Assembly: GCF_002929495.1 (NCBI RefSeq) | Contig: NZ_PJJJ01000016.1 | Span: 1-40,718 of the forward strand | Source of the DNA: Cryobacterium sp. Y82 | GTDB lineage: Bacteria; Actinomycetota; Actinomycetes; Actinomycetales; Microbacteriaceae | Length of the DNA: 40,718 nt | Reading direction: 5' to 3' | The notes under the pieces: generated by a model | Database searches by the model: none | What the model was told of the DNA's origin: nothing | Seen by the model: only the letters and a program-made list of their open reading frames with translations | Part shown: piece by piece, positions 31,047 through 39,249 of the stretch | How positions within the stretch are numbered: the first letter of the stretch is position 1 | How the letters are laid out: each line of letters opens with the position of its first letter | Program-made: the position numbers and the translations under genes

Positions 31047-31946
31047 ATGGCAACTACTCTTCCTTCCGGCCCAACGCGGCGCGCTCTCCTAGTCGGTGGG
31101 GCAGCGATGCTCGCGCTGGCCGGATGCTCGACCGCACCCGTTCCTCGAGCCACCACCGACGCCTTCAACCGACGAATCGAAGACCTCGAAATGCAGTCTG
31201 GTGTGACCATCGCCGTGACCGCGGTCAATCTCGGTACGAACCGACGCGTCCAGCATCGATCGACAGACTTGTTTCCGATGTGCTCGCTGTTTAAAGTCAT
31301 TGCCGTCGGCGCACTAGTGAGTGAACGTGGCTATGACGAGCAGTACTGGAACACCCCGATCCCATTCACTGCAGCAGATATCGTCGTAAATTCACCTGTC
31401 GCCTCCAAGCTGACGACTTTGACGATGACCCCGGATGAGATGGCGGATGCAGCGCTTCGCTTCTCGGACAACACCGCAGGGAACCTCTTGTTGCGAGAAA
31501 TTGGCGGGCCAAAAACCATCGCCCGAGTCGTTGGTTCTTTCGGCGCCACCGCCACCCGGTTGGATCGCATCGAACCCGAACTCAATGAGGGACTTCCCGA
31601 CGATCCGCGGGACACAACCACCGCTGATGACATGGTGGCCGTTCTGCGTGCGCTCCTCGTCGACGGAGGAGCCGGACAACTTGCCCGAAGCAAGCTCCAC
31701 GACTGGATGCTCCGTAATAGCACCTCGAGCACCCGGGCACGCGCGGGACTGACCGGCTCATACGAACTCGCGGATAAGACCGGTGCAGGAGGTTATGGCA
31801 TCGTCAACGACGCTGGCATCCTCTGGCAAGACGACACTGACCCCATCGCTTTGTGCATCCTTACCCGGACCAACGACCCCAACGCAAAAGGTAACAATGA
31901 AGTGATAGCCGACACCACGCGACTGCTCGTCTCCGAACTCGCATGA
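31047..31946 (+). CDS. Class A beta-lactamase, lipoprotein type
   Basis: The 299-aa protein starts with a lipoprotein signal (RRALLVGGAAMLALAGC, lipobox Cys27), so it should be anchored to the outer face of the membrane. All class A motifs are intact: S-x-x-K in CSLFK (Ser80, Lys83), SDN (Ser140-Asn142), the omega-loop EPELN (Glu176, equal to Glu166 of standard numbering) and KTG (Lys244-Gly246). It should hydrolyse beta-lactams; the spectrum is not readable. It is divergent from the LysR gene with a T-N11-A site between, so inducible expression is likely. The stop overlaps the next gene by 4 bp. Confidence 0.95.
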   Translation: MATTLPSGPTRRALLVGGAAMLALAGCSTAPVPRATTDAFNRRIEDLEMQSGVTIAVTAVNLGTNRRVQHRSTDLFPMCSLFKVIAVGALVSERGYDEQYWNTPIPFTAADIVVNSPVASKLTTLTMTPDEMADAALRFSDNTAGNLLLREIGGPKTIARVVGSFGATATRLDRIEPELNEGLPDDPRDTTTADDMVAVLRALLVDGGAGQLARSKLHDWMLRNSTSSTRARAGLTGSYELADKTGAGGYGIVNDAGILWQDDTDPIALCILTRTNDPNAKGNNEVIADTTRLLVSELA

Positions 31947-32275
31947 TCGCCAACAAACCGCGACCTGCACGCACTATCCAGTTCGTGCTCGCTTGGGCGG
32001 TCGGAGTTATTGGAACCATCACCACAGCCATTTCCTTGTTCCCTGAGGTGGCCAGCATCGTCTCAGTAAGGGACGTATCTTCCCTGGGGTCCGCCGCTGC
32101 CCTACTGGTCGTGTCCGTGATATATCTCTCCGTCCCCATCCTTATCGCGTTGGCCATCGCGAATACCGGCCGTCGATGGTGGCTCTGGCTGACCATCGCA
32201 ATAGCGGTCATCGTCTTGCTTCGAGTCGCCCGCTTCGCAGTGGGTTCGCTCGGTGTCTATTGGATTACGTTTTGA
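31943..32275 (+). CDS. Small integral membrane protein in the beta-lactamase operon
   Basis: The 110-aa protein has about three membrane helices (IQFVLAWAVGVIGTITTAIS, LGSAAALLVVSVIYLSVPIL, WWLWLTIAIAVIVLLRVARF). The ATG overlaps the beta-lactamase stop (ATGA), so it is translationally coupled. No family recognised. It could help the lactamase operon sense or tolerate envelope damage, but that is inference from position. Confidence 0.75.
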   Translation: MIANKPRPARTIQFVLAWAVGVIGTITTAISLFPEVASIVSVRDVSSLGSAAALLVVSVIYLSVPILIALAIANTGRRWWLWLTIAIAVIVLLRVARFAVGSLGVYWITF

Positions 32276-33183
32276 GTCGCGGCGAGCCGTATGCCGGCGC
32301 GACGACACCGGGACGCCGCCCGCCCGGCCGGATGACGTGGCTCGGCCTTGTCGGTGTCTCGCTGGGCGGGATCACCCTGGCAGCACTGTTCAGCGGAGGT
32401 GATGGGCGGGCGGAGATTTCCGCCGAGTTGAGCGAGTACATTCCGGAGATCGCTGGGTTCAGCGAGGTTTCGACAATGGCTGATTTGCGCGAGTTCAATG
32501 AACCGAGCGCCGACTTGCGTGCACGCTTCACCTCTTCAGGAGAGGTTTATCGCGTCATCGACTCGTCCGTCGATCGTGCCCGGATCGCTCTCTGGAGGAG
32601 GGACGTACCCGGCCCCGGACCGGGACCTTACAGCTCTGATCCCAAACGAGGATTCAGTACCGAGGAAATAGTGGTGGGCACAGCGTGCGCGTCGATAGAG
32701 CGGACGGGCCACAAGGTCACCTCCTCACCAGTCGACTGCCCCCACCCCCTCGCGGCGTGGTCACCACCAACAGAGGTGGCTTCGTGGACCCGAGACGCGG
32801 CTGCTGCCTGGGTGGTGCAGGTCAGCGTCAGCAGCCTCAACCAAGACATCAGATGGCTTCTGTTTCATAACAGCGACGGCAGCCAGCCGCGTCACGAATT
32901 GGTCGATGCGGACGCGGTGGTGGACGTGATCAAGAAGGCGCGTTTGTCCTCGGCCGACACCTCCGTACGAGTCACCGTCGAGGATGTTTCTCAAGAGGGC
33001 AGCCGGATCACGGGCAAGGTGCGTATAGCAGCGTCGGCCCCGGAGGAAGCCAACACCACAGTCATGAGCACATCCACTGCGTGCTTCATCCTCGACATAG
33101 ATCTTCAACTGTTCGATCAGTACGGATTATGGGAGCCGCTGATTCCTGAGGAACTCGGGGCTAATAATTTCGCTAGAACGTAA
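32272..33183 (+). CDS. Membrane-anchored exported protein of unknown function
   Basis: The frame starts at a TTG that overlaps the previous stop (TTGA), giving 303 aa. A proline/arginine-rich start is followed by one membrane helix (TWLGLVGVSLGGITLAALFS), and a large outside domain: ISAELSEYIPEIAGFSEVST, FTSSGEVYRVIDSSVDRARI, ACASIERTGHKVTSSPVDCP and VRVTVEDVSQEGSRITGKVR. Two cysteines may form a disulfide. An ATG at 32332 is an alternative start. No family recognised. As the third gene of the beta-lactamase operon it may be coregulated. Confidence 0.7.
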   Translation: MSRGEPYAGATTPGRRPPGRMTWLGLVGVSLGGITLAALFSGGDGRAEISAELSEYIPEIAGFSEVSTMADLREFNEPSADLRARFTSSGEVYRVIDSSVDRARIALWRRDVPGPGPGPYSSDPKRGFSTEEIVVGTACASIERTGHKVTSSPVDCPHPLAAWSPPTEVASWTRDAAAAWVVQVSVSSLNQDIRWLLFHNSDGSQPRHELVDADAVVDVIKKARLSSADTSVRVTVEDVSQEGSRITGKVRIAASAPEEANTTVMSTSTACFILDIDLQLFDQYGLWEPLIPEELGANNFART

Positions 33184-33199
33184 TTACACTGAAGCGCAA

Positions 33200-33487
33200 A
33201 TGGATGGCTTGAGCACGGTCTTTCTAGCGCTGACTGATCCAACGCGCCGCGCACTAATGGAGCAGCGGCAAAAAGGAGAGGCGACAGTTACCGAACTCGC
33301 CGCCCCGCACACGATCAGCGTGCTTTTTATCTCACGCCACCTGAACGTACTCGAGCCGGCCGGGCTCATCACGGAAACCAGCTCCGCTCGATGGCGACGG
33401 GCAGGACATTCCGGCGAAAAATCTTTGCCTCCTATGCAGAAAAAGATTCAGCGTCCTGCCCGGCCGGTGCCCGTTGACGTCGCTTGA
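33200..33487 (+). pseudogene. ArsR regulator, N-terminal half (split gene)
   Basis: The frame encodes a standard ArsR start: LSTVFLALTDPTRRALMEQR, GEATVTELAAPHTISVLFIS, RHLNVLEPAGLITETSSARW. At RWR the homology ends and a foreign tail follows (RAGHSGEKSLPPMQKKIQ). The missing C-terminal part (WRYCLLNPLSLL onward) is found on the opposite strand at 34508-34695. The ATG at 33200 follows a TAATTACAC stretch that could be a -10 box. As it stands the DNA-binding domain may still fold. Confidence 0.75.
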
Positions 33488-33502
33488 ACCCCATTTTGGG
33501 AG

Positions 33503-34006
33503 TTATCCAACGACGAGGTTCTGATGACCATCGATGAGCTCGCGCATGATGTCAAGGTGGCCTGCGTGCACTGAGGTCTCAGCAAGGACGCGAAACACGA
33601 CCTCGCGCCCGTTAGGCAGCGGTGGTGCCTCGAAGACGCTGGCTGGAGGCCTCCACCGGGGAAGGGCGTCGAAATCGATTCTCCTGAGCACCTCGTCGCT
33701 CCGAGCGATCTCGCGCTTGTATGTTTCGATTGCTTCCGCGCCCGTCATCGGGTCCGATGCCCAGCCGTCGTGAAGGGCTTCGATCGCTCTCACGTCACCA
33801 CTTAGAACGGCCGAGCTCCAGAACCTCTCGTCGTCGTAGGCGAGGTGGTTGAGAAGCCGCGTGATCGTCCAACCAGACGGAACTATCACCCGATGCATCG
33901 CATCCTCCGCCAGCCCGTCAACCGCTCGCAGCACATGCTGGCGCTCGTTCGCTAACTGTGCGAGCAGTTGTGCGTCACCCATGTTCAGCAGTCCCCTGCT
34001 CATCAC
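33503..34006 (-). CDS. DinB-superfamily protein (DUF664-like)
   Basis: The 160-167-aa protein is a four-helix bundle of the DinB type: LAQLANERQHVLRAVDGLAE, SGWTITRLLNHLAYDDERFW with the histidine of the metal site, and VLAETSVHAGHLDIMRELID with the second histidine pair. Such proteins are thiol-dependent S-transferases or metal-binding proteins of unknown substrate. A GTG at 34006 overlaps the SRPBCC stop; an ATG at 33982 is equally plausible. It is cotranscribed with the SRPBCC gene. Confidence 0.85.
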   Translation of the reverse strand: MMSRGLLNMGDAQLLAQLANERQHVLRAVDGLAEDAMHRVIVPSGWTITRLLNHLAYDDERFWSSAVLSGDVRAIEALHDGWASDPMTGAEAIETYKREIARSDEVLRRIDFDALPRWRPPASVFEAPPLPNGREVVFRVLAETSVHAGHLDIMRELIDGHQNLVVG

Positions 34007-34527
34007 ACGTGCGGATTGGATTGGCGAATGTGCCAGGTGGTGATGGCGGTGCTATGTGCAACTCGGTCAATTGTGGCGCTCCATCCATCACGGGTGCCGC
34101 CTTCCATGAGGTCGCGCACCTCCTCATCCGCCAGCTGCTTGGGAAAAGCGACAGTGAGTTCGAGGTGTGTGCCTTCTGCGACGTCGCGGAGGTTGACGGT
34201 CACGATCGGTGCTTCGAGCTCGCGGTCTCCGACGAGCTCTGGCCATCCTCCAGCCGCTCCCCACCGAAAGACCAACCGTTCGTCTGGAACGACTTCGAGG
34301 TATACCCCGCCGGTGGGGTATTGAAGATCGTCATCGACCACCATTTGTTGACGCCATACGCCGCCAACTCTGAGATCAACCTGGATAGGCGCCGTGGGAG
34401 TGGGCATAGCGGGGTTGTAAAACCAGGCGAGGTTTTCCGGCTCAGTCCAAGCCTTGAAAACGATATTGCGCGGTGCCCGCAGGATGCGGGTCAGGGTAAA
34501 GCTTCTTTCAGTGCGTGTCTGGGACAT
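34003..34527 (-). CDS. SRPBCC/AHSA1-domain protein
   Basis: The protein (174 aa) has the START-like fold of the AHSA1 family: FTLTRILRAPRNIVFKAWTE, PENLAWFYNP, VDLRVGGVWRQQMVVDDD, GGVYLEVVPDERLVFRWGAA, and the closing helix LMEGGTRDGWSATIDRVAHS. It binds a hydrophobic ligand of unknown identity. GGAG lies 5 nt before the ATG at 34527. The preceding ArsR fragment overlaps its start, the typical ArsR-SRPBCC operon, now broken by the inversion. Loss of the ArsR N-terminus may leave it unregulated. Confidence 0.88.
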   Translation of the reverse strand: MSQTRTERSFTLTRILRAPRNIVFKAWTEPENLAWFYNPAMPTPTAPIQVDLRVGGVWRQQMVVDDDLQYPTGGVYLEVVPDERLVFRWGAAGGWPELVGDRELEAPIVTVNLRDVAEGTHLELTVAFPKQLADEEVRDLMEGGTRDGWSATIDRVAHSTAITTWHIRQSNPHV

Positions 34528-34695
34528 CATGCTCCTTCTTCCTGTCAGGGCATTCGTTCGCGGCTGGGAACATCGTCGTGAGGTGCTTTTCGAGACCGTC
34601 CAAACGCGTTTCGAAGAACCGGCGGTCGGGCCCATCCATTGGTGCACTGCTAGCAGTGATAATGGATTCAACAGGCAATACCGCCACTGAGCGTC
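34508..34695 (-). pseudogene. ArsR regulator, C-terminal half (split and frameshifted)
   Basis: On the minus strand the frame reads LDAQWRYCLLNPLSLLAVHQ, WMGP, then after one missing base DRRFFETRLDGLEKHLTTMF, PAANECPDRKKEHDVPDTH and a TGA at 34510-34508. This is the usual end of ArsR repressors that precede SRPBCC genes (WLxPYRRFWExRLDxLExHL). Its N-terminal half lies 1.3 kb away on the plus strand (33200). The join point carries GCTCAGTGGCG, matching GCTCGATGGCG at the other end in inverted orientation. Confidence 0.7.
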
Positions 34696-34803
34696 AAGGG
34701 CCATGAGGAACTGCCCACTGGCGGTGGCAGCCAGCACTCGTGGGGGAGGTCGCCCGCTCGGCGCCGTCCTCGGTTCGGCAATTAATGCGTCCGATACCTC
34801 GCT

Positions 34804-34862
34804 TCACGCATGCTCCCCGGATCGTTTCAGGCTCCTGTAGATCGTCGTCACAGGCGTGGCAT
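34804..34862 (-). pseudogene. Resolvase C-terminal remnant
   Basis: About 18 codons read TPVTTIYRSLKRSGEHA and a TGA, matching the recognition helix and tail of a serine resolvase (compare VSRATIYRTLKRAVGSQ at 35621-35680). Nothing else of the gene remains. Together with the larger fragment at 35621 it flanks the peptidase E gene. Confidence 0.5.
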
Positions 34863-34902
34863 TGCGATCGTGGGGCGCCGGGCCGTCAGGTTCACGAAGT
34901 CG

Positions 34903-35574
34903 TCAGGTCGGTCGAGGCCCGAACTTCGTCCATTGTCCTTCGGAGACCACTTGGACGGAGCCGTCGACGACCTTTATGGCCGTCTGTTCGTCGATGGCGT
35001 AGGCCGGGCCACCAATGCTGGCGGCCCACCGTTCTGCGTCGCCCAGGGTGTTCGTCGGGAAAGCGTCGAGGTGCGGGAAGATCGAGAAGTCGACGACTCC
35101 GAGAGTGCGGTCGTCCGGAGCGGACGGCCACTCGACGAAGTACTCCCCGATCCGGGGCGTCATCACCATGCTTCCTGCGCTGACTCCCACCCAGACCGTG
35201 TGGGGCAGCGAAGGCATCAGGTCGGCCAGTCCGGATTCCCGCATCCAGTGGCACAGATACGTCGCGTCGCCGCCGTCGACAAGGAGCACGTCGGCCTTCT
35301 GGACCCAGGGGACCCATCGCTCCGCGCCGATGGTGGGCAGTGCCGTTAGCTCGAGGACACCCAGCGACGCCCAGCCAAGACCGGAGAAGTGCCGGTAGTC
35401 GGGCTCGGCAGCTACCAGGCTCCGCACCGACGCCGGTCCGCACATCGGGTGGCCCCACTGAGCAGTGGGGACGACCAAAGCGTGACACTCGGCGATCGGC
35501 TTGCCGAGTAGCTCCACCAGAGCCGAGTGGATGCTCGGATTCGTGACACCGCCCGACGTCAGCAAGAGCTTCAA
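34903..35574 (-). CDS. Peptidase E-like protein (S51 family)
   Basis: The 223-aa protein starts MKLLLTSGGVTNPSIHSALV and has the peptidase S51 layout: ALVVPTAQWG, ADVLLVDGGDATYLCHWMRE with the GGD motif (101-103), and the nucleophile elbow VWVGVSAGSMVMTP (Ser132), then GVVDFSIFPHLDAFP with the conserved histidine. This family includes aspartyl dipeptidase PepE and cyanophycinase. The substrate is likely an Asp-X dipeptide but is not proven. It stands alone between two resolvase fragments, which suggests capture by a transposon. Confidence 0.88.
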   Translation of the reverse strand: MKLLLTSGGVTNPSIHSALVELLGKPIAECHALVVPTAQWGHPMCGPASVRSLVAAEPDYRHFSGLGWASLGVLELTALPTIGAERWVPWVQKADVLLVDGGDATYLCHWMRESGLADLMPSLPHTVWVGVSAGSMVMTPRIGEYFVEWPSAPDDRTLGVVDFSIFPHLDAFPTNTLGDAERWAASIGGPAYAIDEQTAIKVVDGSVQVVSEGQWTKFGPRPT

Positions 35575-35620
35575 GAGGACTCCGTTTCGTGAAGGGTGGT
35601 TGTGCCTGCGAGGTCCAGGT

Positions 35621-35985
35621 TCATTGCGACCCTACTGCTCGCTTCAAGGTTCTGTAGATCGTGGCTCGGGACACGCGGTAGTCTTCGGCCAACTCCGCGA
35701 GGGTGTAGTCGCCACTGTCGAAATCGTCCCTGAGCTCCTTCGCGCGACGATCACTCAGCTTAGGCTTGGTACCCAGTAGCCGGCCGTTGGCCTTGGCGAT
35801 CGCTAACCCTTCTTTGGTGCGCTGCACGATGAGGTCGCGCTCGAACTCCGCGACCATAAAGCCAGGGCATCGCAACGGAGACGGCGAGGTCATCGACGTC
35901 CGTCCCGCGAACCTCATAGATGACGCCACCGCCACCGTCCTCGAAGCGACCCGCCTTCGGGATCAACCCATCCGGCCGATCCCGA
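35621..35985 (-). pseudogene. Serine resolvase, C-terminal half, frameshifted
   Basis: The readable end gives FMVAEFERDLIVQRTKEGLA, IAKANGRLLGTKPKLSDRRA and the helix-turn-helix YTLAELAEDYRVSRATIYRT. The upstream part appears in another frame (GGGGVIYEVRGTDVDDLAVS), matching the GGxxYDPxDPxG region of this family, so a frameshift lies near 35862. The catalytic N-terminal domain with the serine is missing; sequence diverges into non-homologous DNA at about 35985, next to the carboxypeptidase gene end. Confidence 0.75.
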
Positions 35986-36000
35986 AGTCGGGTCGCGTTG

Positions 36001-37254
36001 CTACAAGGCTGGGTTGGTGAGGCGGTGCCAGGCGGTGGCGGGGGTGATGTCGGCGGCGAGCGTGAGCGGGACGCGGATCGACGTGCCTTGATCTTGTGAG
36101 GCCGCGCTGAGTGTGAATTCGAGCGAGCCGACAGTGGAACCGGTCGAGCCGTCCTCCAGGGACAGTGCTGTTGCCGTTGCTGTGACGGTTGTGCCTTTCC
36201 AGACGAGGGCCGACGCGTCTGTGCCGGCCACGACATCGCTGCTGTTCATGGCGCCGTTGATCCACTCGGGTGAGTACGCGCCCACACGATCACCTGCTGT
36301 GACGAGCTGGACGCGTTCGAAGGCGGGTGGAACGCTCGAGAGGACATCGAGGAGAGCCGCGTTGCGCTCTCGCCAGGTGTCTGCCCCGAGGATCGCTCCG
36401 ACCACGGTGATGATCGTAGCCCCCACCGGCACTTCGGCCGAGAAGAGGATGCACGAGCCTGAATCGTAGTCGGTCCCGGTCTTCATGCCCGTGATTCCTG
36501 CCGTGCCGAGCAGGCTGTTGAGGTTTTCGATCTCTCCGATGTTGGGCAGTATCGCCGTCTTCTCGGACACGACTCCCGCCAGTACTGGGTTCGCAAGAGC
36601 CAGCTTGCCGATCTCAACCAGGTCCCTCGTGGTGCTCACGTTGGAGGCTCCAAGCCCGCTCGTGTTGGTAAGCGTGGTACCGGTGAGCCCATGATCGGCA
36701 AGCCACGTCCGGGTGGCGTCGAGGAATGCACCGACGCTCCCGAATGCCCAGATCGCGAGTGTCTTGCTGTAGTTGTTGGCTGAGGGCAGCATCATCACTT
36801 CCAGCACCTGCCGTTGCGTGAACACGGATCTGGAAACGACCGGTGCCCAAGAACCGTTTTCTGCGATCGTGTCGTCGAGCCATTGGACGTCATCGTCAGT
36901 GATGTGGATGTCCGGACCATTCTCGCCGGCGACGATGGGCTTGTGCTCCAACACAACGAGCGAGGTGATCATCTTTGCGAGGCTTGCAATCGGGAAGGGG
37001 TCTTCGCCACCGCTGGAACTCAGGACACCGTCGAACCCGACCGCACCGAGCGCTCCACGGCCGACCGACGGCCAGGCGATCTGCGCGGCAGCGCCTGTTT
37101 CGATGACCGGTACCGTGAGTGTCGCGGTCGCGGTCGGCATCGGCTGGGTAAGCGCAGCCGTGCTGTACCCAGCGGAGCCAAGGACGACGACAGCGACGAC
37201 TGCCGCAATGAATCGACGGCGGCGAAACGGCGGCACCGAGCGTGTGGAATCCAT
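36001..37254 (-). CDS. D-alanyl-D-alanine carboxypeptidase-like protein (S11)
   Basis: The 417-aa protein has an N-terminal membrane anchor (FIAAVVAVVVLGSAGYSTAA) and then a penicillin-binding domain with the three S11 motifs: SLAK (Ser91, Lys94), SAN (158-160) and KTG (258-260). The C-terminal part (VTATATALSLEDGSTGSTVG) is a beta-rich tail. It should act outside the membrane, trimming pentapeptide stems of peptidoglycan; unusual residues around the SxxK motif leave room for an endopeptidase role. Its presence near two lactamase-like genes fits wall-active functions, but it is 4 kb away and not in that operon. Confidence 0.85.
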   Translation of the reverse strand: MDSTRSVPPFRRRRFIAAVVAVVVLGSAGYSTAALTQPMPTATATLTVPVIETGAAAQIAWPSVGRGALGAVGFDGVLSSSGGEDPFPIASLAKMITSLVVLEHKPIVAGENGPDIHITDDDVQWLDDTIAENGSWAPVVSRSVFTQRQVLEVMMLPSANNYSKTLAIWAFGSVGAFLDATRTWLADHGLTGTTLTNTSGLGASNVSTTRDLVEIGKLALANPVLAGVVSEKTAILPNIGEIENLNSLLGTAGITGMKTGTDYDSGSCILFSAEVPVGATIITVVGAILGADTWRERNAALLDVLSSVPPAFERVQLVTAGDRVGAYSPEWINGAMNSSDVVAGTDASALVWKGTTVTATATALSLEDGSTGSTVGSLEFTLSAASQDQGTSIRVPLTLAADITPATAWHRLTNPAL

Positions 37255-37543
37255 CAGACAACTATCACACGAACGAAGCAGCAGCTCCGCAGCGCGCCCC
37301 TTTGGTGTCGCAGCACCTAGAGAGCATTGAGTGCCCAGCGACCAGCCCGAGGATCGATCCGGTGTTTGTGACACATTGAATGAGGTTCACCTTATTGCTG
37401 TCTGTCGTTTCGTTCGATTCATGGCAGTAGAGATCTGTTCCGCGTCGTCACCGAGATACCCGCCGAGGGAACGCCCGTGGCATAGCAGCGCGATGACTTC
37501 GGCGAGGCACGAGGCAACAGCTCGCTGAGCGCTCACCGAAAAC
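37255..37543. other. Gap without a supportable gene
   Basis: Upstream of the carboxypeptidase there are only short unsupported frames. The stretch should contain its promoter, but I see no clear -35/-10 pair. Repeat copy J closes the gap. Confidence 0.4.
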
Positions 37544-37571
37544 GGCCCGTAAGACGTTCCGCTTACGGGAC
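37544..37571 (+). repeat. Hairpin repeat copy J
   Basis: GGCCCGTAAG and CTTACGGGAC flank the loop ACGTTCCG; CCCGTAAG/CTTACGGG is a perfect 8-bp stem. The following bases (ACTGGG, then TCTCATC) also match copy F (ACTGGG, TGTCATC), so similarity extends beyond the hairpin. It lies 11 bp from the end of the ABC permease gene, 19 kb from copy I. Confidence 0.9.
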
Positions 37572-37581
37572 TGGGGTTTTC

Positions 37582-39246
37582 TCATCGTGGTATTGGTTGA
37601 TTCGAAGACGATCCCGGCAGCAGCGCAGTGATCAGCGCGGTGAACAGCGGGACACCCAGTCCGATGATTGCGAGCTCGGTGTAAGGGAGGTCGGCGCGTG
37701 AGGGGAGAGTCAACGAGTACCCGACCACCACGAGCGCCCCGCAAAGAGTGCCAGTGACGGACCCTATGCCGACGACGAACAGCGAGTACCAACCGTTGAT
37801 TCTCCGGCGAAGAGTTCGCGTGGCGCCGAGCACGGCCAAAGTCCGATCGATCTGACGACCTTCGGCTCGGGAAAGTCCGATGGATGCGATTGCGATCGCT
37901 GCTATCAGCCCTGCAGCGAGCAGTACGGCACCCCAGTACCAGGCTCGATCACCGGTGCTCGGTCCCATTTCTGCTTCGAGCCACAAATCCCCGGGGAAGC
38001 CGCTGAGATCGACGCTATTGATTTTTTCGTAGGTCAGGCCAGGTGGAGCCTGAGCCAGCGCGCGGGCCGGAACGGCCGCGAGTCCCGCCGATTCGGCGGC
38101 TGCGGGGCTGATGAAGATGCCATATCCCAGGGGGTGGTCCATGGGGACGGTGGTGCCGGCGAGGCGTACCGAGTTGAGGGGCTGGCCCGCGGGCAGGAAC
38201 TCGTTCGGCTCGTCCTCGGGAACGAACTGGTTTGCACCCCACCATTGAATGGTGACGGTGTCATTGGCAGCAAGGTATCGGGGCTTTAACACGATAGCCG
38301 TGCCTGCTTCCAGCGCAGTGAGGGTGTCGACATCTGGTGCTTGGCCCAGAATCAACGCGAGGTCGGCAGCGTCGCCGACCCAGATGGTGGGCTGGGTTGG
38401 TGCGAACTCGAAGCGATCGAGTGTCTCAGGAGCGCAGAGCGCTTCGTTCAGACGGCTTTCCTCGAACGATAGCTCGCAGATCCCTTCGTCGGCGGTCTGG
38501 GGCAGAGGAAGACCTTCCGGAGGAAACACCATCGTTTGCCGACCGCTGTACCCTTCGAAGTCATCGACAGGTGAACCCCAGAACGGGCCGAGCACGCCGC
38601 TGAGTACGCGAACCTCGGTGGCATCGACACCATCCGAGAGGGCCGCGGCGACAGCGTCGGGGTCGCTGATGACGTCTCGCTCGATCGGGTCCCACCGTGT
38701 GGGCACGACTAGATCGACCTTGACCTGGTCTCGTTGGAGTTGCCAGACGTGGTCTGTGACCGACCACGCGTCGCTCGCGGCAAAGAAGGTGAGGTAGCCA
38801 CCGACGATAAAGGTGACGAGCATGATGGATGCCGCTGCGGCTCCCGAACGCGCACCGCTTCGTTCCGCGTCGCGTGCGGCGATGCGCGCTGCGAGCCCGG
38901 AAACACCCGGGAGGCGTGCGGGCCCGCGGGCGGTCCAGCGGATCAGCGCGGGGAAGGCGAGGACCGCACCGACCACGATCGTCAGTGCCGCGGGCGCAGT
39001 GAGTAGCCCGCTCACAGAGCGTAGAAGGATGGCGGGCAGTCCGTCAGGGAGCATTCCTCCCGCGAACCCGAGCGCACCAACGACGAGGAGAGCTGCACAG
39101 CCGCTCGCCGAAATAATGAGTCCCCCACGCGCCCGTCGAGTCGTCGACCGGGCTGGTCGCGGGGCATCTCGCAATACCATCGTCACGTCGATAGCGGATG
39201 CTCGCACCGCGGCGACGAGCGAGGCCAACCAGCCCACCCCAATCAT
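37582..39246 (-). pseudogene. FtsX-like ABC permease lacking its N-terminal part
   Basis: From MIGVGWLASLVAAVRASAID the frame gives a 554-aa protein with membrane helices at about 45-65, 80-105, 140-160, 440-460, 490-515 and 530-550. A large outside domain sits between the third and fourth. It ends in a typical FtsX module (RTLAVLGATRTLRRRINGWY, ALVVVGYSLTLPS). Permeases of this MacB/FtsX type usually have about 800 aa with a first FtsX module. Here the N-terminal module is missing and the frame starts inside the truncated ATPase gene, so a deletion has joined the two. Confidence 0.78.
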
Positions 39247-39249
39247 CCA

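Noticed and set aside
818..37571. Reading the hairpin repeats as plain Rho-independent terminators
   Set aside because: They lack T-tracts, conserve the loop sequence, keep one orientation, and copies A, H and J do not follow any plus-strand gene. Some termination activity remains possible.
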